From assembly GCA_003255025.1 (NCBI GenBank), contig QANY01002375.1:2920647-2984646 (forward strand): 64,000 bases of DNA. Reading direction: 5' to 3'. A program made the position numbers and the translations under genes. This stretch comes from Datisca glomerata (Eukaryota; Streptophyta; Magnoliopsida; Cucurbitales; Datiscaceae). Positions 1-11,135 of this stretch are shown piece after piece (position 1 is the stretch's first letter; each line of letters opens with the position of its first letter). The notes under the pieces are model-generated. The model did not search any database and was not told the DNA's origin. It worked only from the letters and a program-made list of their open reading frames with translations.

Positions 1-580
1 ATGCATTTAGACATTTTGACATACGTTTAGCTATTTTTCACGCACTTAGCTAATTTCACAAATTTAAACATTCTTATTTTCTCCAGTTTGTCATTTTCAT
101 GTATTGTCGTCATTTTCAAACACTTAGTCATTTTCACATACTTTGTCATTTCATGCCCGTAACCATTTTCATGCCTTTAACCATTTTCATGCACATAACC
201 ATTTTTTCACACACTTAGTCATTTTCACATACGTTTATAATTTTCATACACCTAGTTATTTTCACTCATTTAACCATTTTCATTGACTTCCCCATTCTCA
301 CATAGTTAGCAATTTTCATATATTTAACCATTCTTATTTGCACACACTAAATCATTTTTACATATTTAACCATTTTCACATCTAACCATTTTCACGCACC
401 TAGCCATTTTAATGTACTTGGTTATTCTTAATGCTCGTCTCATTTCTAATATATACTCTTCGTAGAGGTCTTTCTATTTCTTCAAGCTCTCTTCAAAGAC
501 TTCACATACTTAGTCACGTTCACACTTTTAACCATTTTTATATACTTAATCATTTCACATACTAATCTCATTGCAAATCT
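1..580. repeat. Degenerate 18-bp tandem repeat
   Basis: Units close to ACCATTTTCACATACTTA recur about every 17-19 bases from the first base to about 430 and again near 505-570. The units vary widely: the third word can be a C, T or G run and the tail can be TTTA, CTTA or CCTA. The stretch is very poor in G. No ORF or RNA gene is visible. The array is cut by the window start, so its real length is unknown. It resembles an old minisatellite or satellite edge. Confidence 0.75.
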
Positions 581-872
581 TTATGAAATAATAACTCGTT
601 ACTAAATAAATAACAAAATTCAGATTTTCCTTTAAAAAAGTATATCATTCAATGGTATCACCACATATGCATATTCTTTTTTCGTTCCAAATCCCTTCTA
701 TTTTAAACTCTACAAACACACTTCTAACTTACTTTCTGGATATAGCACAAATACAATGACAAAGAATTTTTAATAAATGCTTCAGTTGCATCGTTTCATT
801 CTAAGTTGCAATGTGCCTCTCATATGTAATTTGTATTCTACTCTTCGTAGAGGTTCTTCCATTTCTTCAAAT
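455..872 (+). repeat. Two copies of a TACTCTTCGTAGAGGT block
   Basis: A block of about 40 bases containing TACTCTTCGTAGAGGT followed by a TTCTATTTCTTCAA-like tail occurs near 463-493 and again near 838-866. The core CTTCGTAGAGG also occurs near 3,808. The copies lie on either side of AT-rich unique sequence, which suggests a local duplication that has since diverged. No coding function is visible. Confidence 0.5.
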
Positions 873-913
873 CACTATAATTTAAAAAAATGATGGTTTT
901 AGGAACATGCATA

Positions 914-979
914 TCTCCAAAGGTTGGCCATTGGTAATGAAATGATTCACATTAAACATGTCTCCAAAGGTTGGCCATT
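914..979 (+). repeat. 19-bp direct repeat pair
   Basis: The 19-mer TCTCCAAAGGTTGGCCATT occurs exactly at 914-932 and at 961-979. Each copy is preceded by a CATG-containing stretch. The spacing is 47 bases. The origin is unknown; it may be a short tandem duplication. Confidence 0.8.
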
Positions 980-999
980 CGGTTTTGCCTCTTCATTAG

Positions 1000-2135
1000 A
1001 AACCTGCATTTCAAAAATGTTCTACGACACATAATAGTTGAAATCATAAATTCACTTTATTTTTTATTGTTCCCAAGTCTATAGGCTTGTCAATTATCTA
1101 AACCGATTTCAATGGGGGTTGCTTTACTGAGAGAATTAGAGGCATCCTACAAAATGAAAGTCACTAAAGCCATTTCTGAACTTTGAGCAGATACGTATGC
1201 ACGTAATATACCTCTTACATAAAAATGAGGAAAAAATGCAATACCAGACCAACAGTTAAACACCACAAAACTATACAAAAGTCAAAGATTTTCTACACTC
1301 ACTAAAGATACTAATAAAGAGTTACAGTCCATGCTAATGAACAGAGAAACATTATTTTTCTTATGACTAGCCAAGTGTAGTCCAAACGTCCCAAAGACTA
1401 GGTCCTAGCATGTACATGACCTAGATTGCAATCAAAATCCTTAGAAAAGAATCAAGATATATTAAAGGTATCCTCATGAAAAATCCAAATTGAAGCTTAT
1501 CTAAATATAGAAATCCCCCTAACAACCCTTGGAATAGACTTGAGGAACTCTATAACATCCATTTTAAGTACTTAACAAAATCAACAAAAAGGGTGAGGAA
1601 CCATCACATACTTATTTATAAACTTTGGTTAAAAAAATAAAATTAGTGCATAAATGTCCACAACCTATACCCACCCTTTGCCATTCATATGGATGACCAT
1701 ATATGCACCCTTTACTGTCCCAAAAGAAACATTCCTCGACCCATTGAGCAATCCTAAGAATCAATTATCAACCAATGATTATGTACATAAGAAAAACTAG
1801 CAACGACTTACATAGAAGGCCCTTTAAATAATCCTAAATACCACAGTAGTCGATATTAAAGTCCAGTTTAGAGTCTATGATTACAACAACAATGAAAGGT
1901 GTAATATAACAAATATAGATATCCTAGGAAAACAAAACAAAAAAAATCTTAGTAGCTATTCCCTCGGTTATTATTAGATATGGACGATCAATGAGCATCA
2001 AAAAGTAAATAAGCGAACTGAAAATTCAGCAACATTTAGTTCAATACAAGAGTTTCTTAATTTATCTTCCAAATTAATCGAGTAACCTCAAAGGTACATC
2101 ACCATTGAGATTTGTTTACTATAAAAAGGGTTTTG
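1000..2135. other. AT-rich stretch with no recognisable gene
   Basis: I read both strands and found no conserved protein motif, RNA gene or clear repeat here. Stops are frequent in all frames. Confidence 0.6.
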
Positions 2136-2159
2136 ATATGTGAAAGAAGTTAACATTAT

Positions 2160-2665
2160 ACAACAAACTAAAAATCTTACCTTAATCACAAAATCCTTCA
2201 CCAAAATCCATGTGTGCCTTCATGACCGAACCCAATTCATCAAGCTCTTCTTATCCTTCTTAAGCTTAAAACCAACCAAATCATATATGAGAGAGGCTAA
2301 AAAATCCAAAACAAAACCTGTTTCTTGAAAATAGATAAAAAAAGCATAAGAATAGAAATAAATTACGTCAATGCTTTTCCACAAGGAGCTTATTTCAGCG
2401 GTTAAGATGCTTCTGAACAACAAAATTTTCAAAAGATAAAAAAATCATAGATCAACATCAAAATCTCATATACAACATAACTCAGAAAATTCCAACTTTG
2501 CTTCACGAATTAGAAAAAAAGAATTAGAAATCAAAGAAAGTATTTAAGTATAATCATATAAAATTCCAGATCAACAACTATATCGTGAACTTAGGGCTGA
2601 GCTCACCCTTTTCCATGGGGAGCTTCACGTGGAACACCGCGATACGCAACAGAGAGAGTGAGAGC
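2160..2665 (-). other. Exon-like pieces on the minus strand, unidentified
   Basis: On the minus strand a 22-codon open piece (about 2,182-2,248, with DELGSVMKAHMDFGEGF) ends close to a good donor, AAG|GTAAGA. Further upstream on that strand, near 2,620, an ATG just after CACGTGAAGCTCCCC is followed by AAGGGTGAGC, which also looks like a donor. These could be small exons of a broken host gene whose 5' leader is the CT-rich minus strand of 2,660-3,010. I do not recognise the protein. The pieces cannot be joined in one frame with confidence, so chance is a real alternative. Confidence 0.2.
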
Positions 2666-2815
2666 GTGCCCTAGCTTTTGGGTTGAAGTCGAAAGAGAAG
2701 GGGAAGCTTCTGAGATTTCTGAAGGATGCAACTAGAATCTCCTACAAGGCATAAAAGGACTCGATTTGAAGGACGCGACCAGAATCTCGAGCTTCAGCTG
2801 AGATACATCATGGAG

Positions 2816-2905
2816 GGAGAGAGAGCACAACATGAGAGAGAGAGAGATAGAGAGATAGAGAGATAGATAAAGATAGTGAGAGAGAGCAAGAGAGAGCATG
2901 ACTGA
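2816..2905. repeat. GA-rich microsatellite
   Basis: The plus strand is a run of GA and GATA units broken by a few bases (GAGAGAGAGATAGAGAGATA and similar). The open frame across it on the minus strand encodes only Ser/Leu/Tyr repeats and is a by-product of the repeat. Confidence 0.9.
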
Positions 2906-3118
2906 GGCGGTGAGTTCGAATTTGAGCTTTGGGTGCTTCGTTGAGGAAGATGACAACTGTGGGGAGGGAGAGAGTGACAGAAACGAGGGGTTGATTTTTG
3001 CCAAGGCCTTGAATGGAAAAGATAGAGAAAAGGTTAAATGAGAGTGGACTACCTAATTAATCGGTAACCCACTCTTCAAAGAATTTAAGGCGAGGATTAA
3101 CCTGGCCAGATCTAACGG

Positions 3119-3134
3119 CCAGGATTAATCCTGG
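3119..3134. repeat. 16-bp perfect palindrome
   Basis: CCAGGATTAATCCTGG reads the same on both strands. Immediately upstream, CCTGGCC and GGCCAGG form a further inverted pair around AGATCTAAC (about 3,101-3,123), so the whole stretch could fold. No neighbouring gene explains it. Confidence 0.6.
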
Positions 3135-3780
3135 CATGAATGTCGAGAAAAAAATTCCCGCATAAGAGATTGACCCTTCACAATGATAATTATCAAGTGG
3201 GGGAAGTGCACAACAAGGGAATGTGTGGCAGAGAAAATTGGATGGGCCAACCGAATTAACTCCACCGTACAAGGACTTTAGTAGAAGTGTTGGGCCAACA
3301 TATTCATTAGTTAAGGTACAAGTTCATTTGGGCCAAGTAATATAACTCCAATCCAAGTTGGGCGCAGGCCAGAAAAGGAGAAATATAAAGTAACAATCAC
3401 AATAGGTCATGTAAAAAATAATCATAAATAGCCACAAATATAAAAAAACATAAAAAATAGTCGTTGCACGTGTCCCGAAATAAAAAAAACTACGTTGTCA
3501 AAAATAATTTCGGCACCACCCGCAAAAAACTATTCCAGTCTTCAAATATTTATATAATATATCATATATATAAATAAACCATAGAAATCTTTTATAGATA
3601 CGATATATATTATATAAATTTTCTGAACATTGCACTTAATTTCGCTGGGGCGCGGGGGTCCGATTTTTTGTGCTGATTTTTTTTAGATTTCATGGTGGCT
3701 TTTTTTATTTTTCTTTCATCCTTGGTTATTTTTTATTTTTTCCTTGAAGTGGCATAATCTTAATGTTCTCCGAAATATAA
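3135..3780. other. AT-rich spacer before LINE A
   Basis: It holds A-rich and TATA-like runs and a short G-rich patch near 3,645-3,660. No conserved coding motif was seen. Part of it may be the 5' leader of the LINE that follows, but I see no feature that marks the start of the element. Confidence 0.4.
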
Positions 3781-4016
3781 AAAAGCAGATTGTCCAATTC
3801 AAGTTCTTCTTCGTAGAGGGGTAGAGGTAATAAAATAGTAGATTACAAATTGGCTCATCTTAGGAGTGGGTCCATGAGGAAAGGCCCCAATATTGTTACC
3901 AAGGAGATTATTGGTGGAACAAAGGGAGAACTGAGTTCTAAAAAATTCAAGGAAGGGATTAGTACCACCGAATCGATATGTGAGGTGGTGGTAACCGACC
4001 TTAACCGGATTTATTT

Positions 4017-4640
4017 TTTGTGTCTGAAACTAAGAACAAAAGAAGAGTTGTTGAGAAGTTCAAGAATATCCTGGGTATGTTTAATATGCTAGAAGTCGAA
4101 CCTAGGGTTATTAGGAGGGTCTTGCTTTGTTTTGAAGAGACAGATCGACTTTTTTTGATATAAAATATTGTTCTTTTTTAATTAAAGGCTTAATTACAGA
4201 CCCGACTAAGAAATTAACATGGAGGATTTTTGTCATTTATTTGAGTTCGATTTTGGGAGTTATAAAGGACAAACTTGATTGTCTCTCAAAAATATTTCAG
4301 ATTCGTTATATTTATATGTGATTTTGAGAGATTTTCATGATATTTTACACCCAAAGGAGAAGTTAGGAGGAACTGCAAAGAATTCATGCATGAGGTCGCT
4401 CTTAAAGAATTCATGCATGAGGTTGATCTTATTGATATCGGTTACATGGATCCAGATTTTACATTACTTAATAGACATGAACCGCAATATCATGCGAAGG
4501 AAATACTTTATCGATGCTTGGTAAGCTTTGACTGGTTATCTCATTGTATGTGAGCCTTCTAATCTCATATCCCATCCCCAGGATCAGACCACATGGCATT
4601 AATTTTGAATATAGAATCCAAACATACCAAAATCCCTCCT
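4017..4640 (+). pseudogene. LINE A endonuclease (EEP family) remnant
   Basis: Apurinic-type endonucleases of plant LINEs nick the genomic target before reverse transcription. Here the catalytic SETK motif is present (FFVSETKNKRRVVEKFKNIL, about 4,017-4,076). Further on LKEFMHEVDLIDIGY and LYRCLVSFDWL are recognisable, followed by the C-terminal GSDHMALIL motif near 4,581-4,607, which carries the conserved Asp-His pair. Stops (after the C of LSHC and elsewhere) and frame changes break the domain. A 30-bp tandem duplication containing AGAATTCATGCATGAGGT lies at about 4,378-4,427 inside it. Confidence 0.8.
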
Positions 4641-5268
4641 ATTTTCTGGTTCGATAGAAGATGGATGAAATGGGCTGGGTGTAAGGAGACAATATAGAAG
4701 ACTTGGGTTGTGGATTATGGATCGAACACAAGGGGGATTTTGACCAAACTCGGGTCTACTAGACCTGAACTACTCAAATGGAGAAAGGGATCCCCTTTTG
4801 CAACATGAAGAAACTATCCCAAGCCTCTGAGAATGAGCTTTAAGAGGCATACTCCCACGCGATTCCTGATAAATTGAAATTAGAGCTATGGAAACCAGTT
4901 TGAAGTTGGCAAAGGCAAAGGAGGAAGCTTATTGGAAGGATAGAGCCTGAGTTCAATGGCTTAAAGATAAGGACATAAGTTCACAATTTTCCATTCCAAG
5001 GTACAGTGTTTACCAGAGAATAAATACTATTCATGGGTTTTTTATTCTTCTAATAGATGGGTTTCGCAGATTAAGCAAATGCAGATTTTGGCAGTGGGTT
5101 TTTTTTCTCGGAGTTATTCCAGTCTTCCCAACTCAAGTGAAGCTATTGACCAGTCCCTAATGCATATCCACTTAGTGCTAAGTGAAGGAGGATCAGGCCA
5201 TGCTTGACACTGAAGTGAGCACATATGAAATTTTAGGTTCTTTGCGTGAAATGGATCCGTGTTAAGCG

Positions 5269-6385
5269 TTGAGACCTGACGGATTCAATGCAGCCTTCTT
5301 CCAACAGATTTGGACAACCACCGATAATGATGTTGTCAATTTTGTTCAAAACAATTTCTCTGATTGTGTGATGCCTGTCGAGTTAAACCTGACTTCTATT
5401 GTGCTTATTCCTAAAGTAGAGAATCCGAGTAATTTAAGTCATTTTAGACCAATTAGCTTATGCAATGTATTATACAAGCTAATTGCAAAGATACTGTCCA
5501 ATAGATTCAGATTGGTGATTAGCAAGATCATTAGTCCTTTCCAAATCACTTTTATTCTTGGTGGACAAATCGCCAATAATATTTTAATTACTCATGAAAT
5601 TATGCACTCTTTACGTATAATAAAGAAAGGGAAAAGATATGATATAACCATTAAAATAGATATGTCCAGGGCTTATGACTGGGTGAGTGGGATTTCATTC
5701 TGGGAGCCTAGAGAAGAATGGGATTTTCTGATATCTGGTGTAAATGGATTGAGACTTGTATAACTTATGTTTTTTAATGTGATTGTCAATGGTTCGCGTA
5801 ATCCCTCGTTTAAACCTTCTATGGGTCTTAGACAGGGTGATCATTATCGCCTTATCTCTTCCTTGTGTGTGTGGAGGTTTTATCATCGATTTTCACGTTT
5901 AAACCTTCTATGGGTCTTAGAGAGGATGATCCATTATCCCCTTATCTCTTTCTTGTGTGTGTGTGGAGGATCTATCATTGACTTTCACATTCTATTCAAA
6001 TATTACTAGAATTTTGAGATTTTGTTTCCACAGGGAAGGTTCAGAGATATCGCATTTATTTTTTGTCGATGATTCTTTGCTATTTTGTAAGGCGAATGGG
6101 AGTGAATTGGGGGTTGTCATGCATGAACTAAATGAGTATGGAACGGTGTTTGTTCAGGAAGTTAATATTCAGAAAAGTCTTATTGTCTTTAGTGCAAATA
6201 CCTCTGATAATATCAAGAATAGTTTGGCTGGTTTCTTCGGACTAAAGAATGTGATTTCTTTGTCTAAATATTTGGGGATTGAATATGATTTTGGGCTTAA
6301 CTTATTTTCAATTAAGGTTGTGGCCTTTTCAATGCCAAATTATACAATGTCCTACTTTAAAATTCCCATTTCCCTTTGTTAGAAA
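5269..6385 (+). pseudogene. LINE A reverse transcriptase remnant
   Basis: The first part (5,269-5,763) contains the plant LINE RT signatures GFNAAFFQQIW, TSIVLIPKVENP, HFRPISLCNVLYKLIAKILS and the first catalytic Asp region (KIDMSRAYDW). The second part (about 5,957-6,385) holds SHLFFVDDSLLFCKA, where the catalytic Asp pair is intact, then SLSKYLGIEYDFG. Between them an 89-bp tandem duplication of the LRQGD motif region shifts the frame. The copy therefore cannot make a continuous RT. Confidence 0.9.
5808..5985 (+). repeat. 89-bp tandem duplication inside LINE A RT
   Basis: Two diverged copies start with GTTTAAACCTTCTATGGGTC at 5,808 and 5,897. They cover the RT motif that normally reads M-G-L-R-Q-G-D-P. 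The unit length is not a multiple of three, so the duplication itself breaks the reading frame. Copy 2 reads AGAGAGGATGATCC where copy 1 reads AGACAGGGTGATC. Confidence 0.85.
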
Positions 6386-6539
6386 ATATGTAGTGAAGTT
6401 GCTGATTTTTGGTGCAATAGTTCCCCATTTTAGAAGGGAATTCACTAGGGTCCTAGACTAATCTCCTGAAGCTAAAATCCAAAGGTGGTATCAGATTTAG
6501 GGATCTGAGTGCATTTAATTTAGCTCTTCCAGCTAAGCA

Positions 6540-7000
6540 ATGTTGACGGGACTTCACAATCCCTCTCTTTTATTGCATGAGGTGCTGAAAAGCAAGTATT
6601 TTCATAATACTGACTTTATGGAAGCAAATTTAGGGAGATGTTCTTCTTGGGCGTGGAGAAGTCTAATGGAGAAAAAAAAAACTTTTATTAGGTGGTCCAT
6701 GGGTAATGGCGAGAATATTAACATTTGGGAAGACCCTTGGGTTCCAAGACCATTTACTTTCAAAGTCTCAACGCCAATGTGTTACTTTTACTCCATGTGG
6801 AGTGAGCTGATTCTTCCAAAAAGAGTGGGTTAGAACCAGAGTCTTATTGAGTATGTTCTTTTACCAATGATGCCGTGACGATTTACACTATTCCTATCAG
6901 CATGTCTAATAAAGAAGATGAAATTATTTGGCACTTAGATAAAACTGGACACTATTATATTAGATCCGGTTACCATTTGGCTACTAATTTAATCAAGGAG
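6540..7000 (+). pseudogene. LINE A region after RT (zf-RVT-like)
   Basis: This part follows RT in plant LINEs. The motifs LLHEVLKSKYF, SSWAWRSLMEKKK and WSMGNGENINIWEDPWVP (6,570-6,750) are characteristic of it. After a frame change, near 6,930-6,990, WHLDKTGHYYIRSGYHLA matches the stretch before the zinc-ribbon-like domain. The zinc region itself is missing, either deleted or displaced by the insertion that follows. Confidence 0.8.
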
Positions 7001-7500
7001 TAGGGGCGGGGGTGTTCATGGTTCGGTTTGGTCAATTTTTTGGGGAAAATCAAACCAAACCGAACCATGAAACTCATATGAACCTAACCGTGACTTATGA
7101 TTTGGTTCGGTTAGGTTCGTCAATTCGATGGCACCTACTGTACTTAATAACAAGATTGAGATAAATTCATCATTCTTAGTGTATTTGTTTTTTCCTAGAT
7201 AGCTTACAACATCCATCAATGGAAGGAGAGAAAAGAATATTAAAAGAAGCATCTTCCATTATGTATCAAACTAGAGGCATAAAAAGGAAAAAATATCTTC
7301 TACATCAATCCTGATGTTCGAAAATATCTCAAAACGGGGAAAATCAACCAGAAAATAAAAAAAAATCATGCATCTTTCAACTTTGTATCAAGCACTTCGA
7401 TTTGTATCAAACAAGGTATAAACCAGGAAAACTGACCAAGGGAGAACAAGAAAAAATTTCTCAGAAGCTTTTAGGTGGGGACTGGAAGAAAGCAGGACAC
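7001..7500. mobile_element. Small hairpin-bearing insertion (MITE-like) in LINE A
   Basis: The LINE frame stops near 7,000 and resumes near 7,505. The insert opens with GGGGCGGGGGTGTTCATGG, followed by a perfect 16-bp inverted repeat: CATGGTTCGGTTTGGT at 7,017-7,032 and its complement at 7,054-7,069, with a 21-base loop. A further ATTTGGTTCGGTTAGG lies at about 7,101. The GTTCGGTTTGG word is frequent at the ends of small plant DNA elements. I could not find the matching other end or a target duplication, so the right boundary is approximate. Confidence 0.5.
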
Positions 7501-7504
7501 GTTC

Positions 7505-7781
7505 TCCTGCCAATATCCTTCTTTTCTCAGACTGTTTGGACCTCATCAAAGCTGTCGACAACAAACTTTTTAATAATCCTTACATTGATCATATTGTTGC
7601 TGATATTTTTTCGTTTGTTAGTTTTACGTTTTCTGAGTTTCAATACTGTCCTAGAGATAGAAATATCCTAGCCCACACTTGTGCTAAAAGAATGTTGTTA
7701 TTCGATGATGTTGTCATTCTTTGTAACCCCTTCCCAGAATCTATACCTTTGGTAGAACCAGATATGATGTTTCCTATTTGA
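7505..7781 (+). pseudogene. LINE A C-terminal RNase H tail
   Basis: The open frame contains SDCLDLIKAVDNK, then IVADIFSFVSFTFSEFQYCPRDRNILAHTCAKRML. This is the end of the plant LINE RNase H domain (ESDC...VKA, then a PRDxNxxAHxxA motif). The front half of the domain is absent because of the upstream insertion or deletion. It ends with a stop at about 7,779-7,781, just ahead of the A-rich tail. Confidence 0.8.
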
Positions 7782-7828
7782 TTTCACTAATGCAATACCT
7801 TTTTGACAAAAAAGGAAAAAAAGGTTAA

Positions 7829-8390
7829 AAATATCTCAATTGGAGCAATATCTCCTGTTGGTGAATTCAGAACAAGGAAAGTTACAGACATAACTCTATT
7901 TCATAGAGCTATGATACCCTTAATTGAAGATTTAGCTAATCCTTGAGCAAAAGAAAAGAAAGCTACATAGAATTTACATTTCAATGATGATTTCCAAAGA
8001 GTTCCACTAAGAATGCTTAAAGAAAATGGCTTGAGGGAAAACATGAAAATTGACCAATCAATGAGATTAATTCAAGAGCTTGCCTCATTTCTAATTGGAT
8101 TCTTCGTGCGTGTGTGTATCCGTTTCCAATCTCATTACATGAAATCCAGATAAGTTTCTACAAACATAAAATAATCATGAACTCAAACAAGCCCCCAAAT
8201 TTTTCTTTTCATCACTCTCCACTAATGTAGATAAACACAACATAAGGGATCGTTAAATTTAGGAGTCAAATTATTCTATATGGCTGATAATCAGAAAGGG
8301 AAGGAAAATTTGATATTCTTTCCCAAGCTCACACACACTATTAAACAGTTGAAGAGCCTAGGATTAACATGAAAGATCGAGAGGTATATA
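7829..8390. other. Spacer, no recognised feature
   Basis: AT-rich sequence with no conserved coding motif on either strand. Confidence 0.5.
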
Positions 8391-9235
8391 TTCATGGTTC
8401 ATGACGATTCATGGTGGCGCACGCCAATTCATAGAAGGTTGCCCACGACGACTTGCAACGGTGTGGAACAGTAGCTTTCACGAGTTTCATGGTTTCATGT
8501 GTAAATCAAGGACGTGAATCATGCACATATTAAGGATTTGTCTATGACACAAAAGGTTGGACTTTTGATTTCAAGCGTCAAAAATGTAATTCTCATGCTC
8601 GACCTAACATAGATTAGATTGTTTAATGCTTAGATTTTAAGATCGATAGAGCTTTTCTTTGTGTCAATCCCTTCGATTGGTATCAATACTCGTTCTTGAT
8701 CTATTTGTTATATGTCTATAGTTATATTGAGTACCTTATGGATTATAGTATTCCCAGAACCCAAACTCGAGTTTGCAGGATCAATATTAATTTATTTTTC
8801 CATGCATAATTATTTAGATTTGACATATTTTTACTGGTTATGTAATTATCCGGACACTCTATGAAGAGATTTTTCCCTATAGGTTTTTATTTAATTTTCA
8901 TAGATTCTTGTAAAGTTTTCTCAAGAAAGTAGGCTGCTGCACATGAGCGCACATGAGTTGCTATCATAAGGCAGCAAAGACAACGTTGTTGTCCTACGCT
9001 GATAGCTGCAATGGTTGTTGATTCACGTCAACATTGTTATATCGCATATCGGCATGACGCCATGACCACGCACCATGTAACAGCTGGACGTTTGGTGGCA
9101 ATGGTGACCAGCGATCGTGACTAGTGGTCGGCGACCAGCGGCGGTAGTGATAGTCGGTAGGTGACTTGCGTGAGACGTGTGATTGCAAGTAGAGGTAGAC
9201 AGTTGTAGGGTTAAGGGACCATATCTCAACCTATC
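8390..9235 (+). other. Possible LTR-element leader: PBS-like site and GC-rich block
   Basis: At about 8,678-8,690, ATTGGTATCAATAC resembles the initiator-Met tRNA primer-binding site used by copia elements (TGGTATCAGAGC). About 250 bases downstream the composition changes sharply to a GC-rich block (8,935-9,190) rich in GACCAGCG, GTGGTCGGCG and GGCGGTAG words. Copia C in this window has a similar order: PBS, about 180 bases, then a GC-rich repeat. No gag or pol motif follows, so this could be a non-coding retroelement relic or chance. Confidence 0.3.
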
Positions 9236-10720
9236 TTGAAGATTGTAAATTTTGAATTTCAGTTATGATTAGATTAGAGCTATGCAAGAGTTGGGTTATC
9301 CCTTATGATAGTTTAGATATTTATGCTATATGCCTTACTATTTTGTTCATTGTATTTTATGCCCAACATGCTTGAATAATTTTATTTTATTCACAACAGT
9401 TTTAGATACCATGTGACTTTAGGCTCTTAAATTGATAAGCGTTTGTGATTACATAATTTATAATCTATCAAAAATATAAAAATACTAAAATTGGAGATTT
9501 CATACTATTCTGTTCATGTGGTTTTCTTTCTAATCCTTAATTGTCTTTTGAAGGACATATGATATAATTTAAATGACTATTTATTTATATATTTTATGTA
9601 TCTACTGAATGCTATTATTTTTAAAACTTCTCTTATTAAGTTTATTAATTAAACTATATAAAGAGATAAAATAATAATTTTGACAAATCAGTCTAACTAT
9701 TATTCTTTTATTGAAAACAAGATAAAAAATAAACTTGGCATAGTAACCTATAAAGATACAATAGACATAGTGTTTATTTTGTATTTGTTAGAACACATTC
9801 TGGTTATGCACGTCCATTAAATCTCTAGGAATTTAAATCATTACCTACACATTTAAACACACTCTTTTTTGTAAGAATAGAAATGTTACTAGAAAACATG
9901 ATAAAGATAATGGCTAAACGCCATTATCTTATGTGAGTGGTCATGTACGATTGGTTAATTTTGATAATTCACCGTGTTATCCTTATCTTGATTTTTCAAT
10001 AATGGGAAACAATAATTATCTTTTTTTTAAGATAACAGCTAAGAACCATTATCTTGTCTAAAACAATAATGATTTATCCGTCTACAACCATGTTTAATGA
10101 ATTTTCTCTTACGCAAAGAACCATTATAATTCATAGATAAAAGTTATCCTCTTTTCAAGTGAAATCTCAAAATATTTAACTAATATAAATAACCAGGATA
10201 AAAAAGAACTTATCATCGTCATCATTTCTCTTATTTCGAATTTTGATTCAAGACTTTATCATAAGAGGACACATAATTGAAGTATACTAACTTCTTATAA
10301 AATGAGGATTTCTGCATTTGTTCTATTTGTACTTACATTCTTTCCTAACTTTGACTTTTATTAAGAAAAACTCTATGATAGTTGGTGCTCATATAGTTAG
10401 CTAAACTATGACTTTTTACAATTGAGTGGGAGTGATTAATTGATCGAAGTTTAAATGACACTAAAATATAATATTGCATAATAATCACTTTTTATAGGTG
10501 ATATTGTTTCGTTTACAAATTTACACACACACATAATATACATATATGTATATATATAGGATTTATTGAAATATAAAATTTTATTGAACAATCATTATGT
10601 AACTCTTGATTTATTAGTTGCAAATATCAGTTGTTTTTATAGTTTAAATGCATTTGATATGACATTATGCATATTTAATCATTTTAATTTATAAACTCAA
10701 ATTGTATTCTTAAAATATTA
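9236..10720. other. AT-rich intergenic stretch
   Basis: No coding motif is visible. The only clear structure is a perfect hairpin at 9,904-9,930. Related AAGATAA...CCATTATCTTG words recur near 10,027-10,060, so the stretch may be part of an unrecognised small element. Confidence 0.5.
9904..9930. repeat. Perfect 11-bp hairpin
   Basis: AAGATAATGGC (9,904-9,914) and GCCATTATCTT (9,920-9,930) are exact complements around the loop TAAAC. Confidence 0.85.
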
Positions 10721-10722
10721 GT

Positions 10723-10753
10723 CCACAGGTGCAAAGCACGTGGTTACAACTAG
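10723..10753 (+). mobile_element. Helitron-like 3' end
   Basis: The stretch CCAC-AG-GTGC-AAA-GCAC-GTGG (10,723-10,743) folds into a hairpin. Six bases later comes CTAG (10,750-10,753), followed by T. Helitrons end in CTRR shortly after a hairpin and insert between A and T, so this fits. No helicase gene and no certain 5' TC end were found upstream. Confidence 0.45.
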
Positions 10754-11135
10754 TATATTAAAAGTGGCAAGGTAATAAGAATCATTTTTAGACCTATTAT
10801 CCATTATCATTCTTAGATTTTCTTAAATGATGTTCAAGATATTAAACTCAATAATAAATACTTTAGTATTTATTTATCATAAATATTTACAGTAATATTT
10901 AATTTATCTAAATAATTTATCCTAAATTAACATTACATTATTCATATTATATATTTAGACTAAAAATTTAATTTTTAGAAAAGCTAAATTAACACTTCAG
11001 ATTTAAGTTTGTATCGCTAGACTAACTTTAAAAAAGATTGGAGTTGCACTAATATTGAGTAGTAGAATTACATAGGTTAATATTATTAAATGAAAACAAC
11101 AAATCGAGAGAATTTATTATAGATTCAATTTTACA

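Larger units (their letters stand above)
3800..7828 (+). mobile_element. LINE A, degenerate plant L1-type retrotransposon
   Basis: The modules follow plant L1 order on the plus strand: AP-type endonuclease (about 4,017-4,640), the linker before RT with an EEAYWKDRA-VQWLKDKD motif (about 4,920-4,980), reverse transcriptase (5,269-6,385), the cysteine-poor C-terminal region (6,540-7,000) and an RNase H tail (about 7,505-7,781). An A-rich tail follows after TAATGCAATACC near 7,790-7,828, typical of a LINE 3' end. Every module carries stops or frameshifts. ORF1 was not found, so the copy is probably 5'-truncated. A small element interrupts it near 7,001-7,500. Confidence 0.85.

Noticed and set aside
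1..580. CRISPR-like array
   Set aside because: Units are contiguous and diverged, without distinct spacers, in plant nuclear DNA.
2732..3004. Minus-strand ORF rich in Ser/Leu/Tyr
   Set aside because: Product of the GA microsatellite.
8994..9229. Two overlapping minus-strand ORFs
   Set aside because: They come from a GC-rich low-complexity block, with no conserved motif and no gene context.
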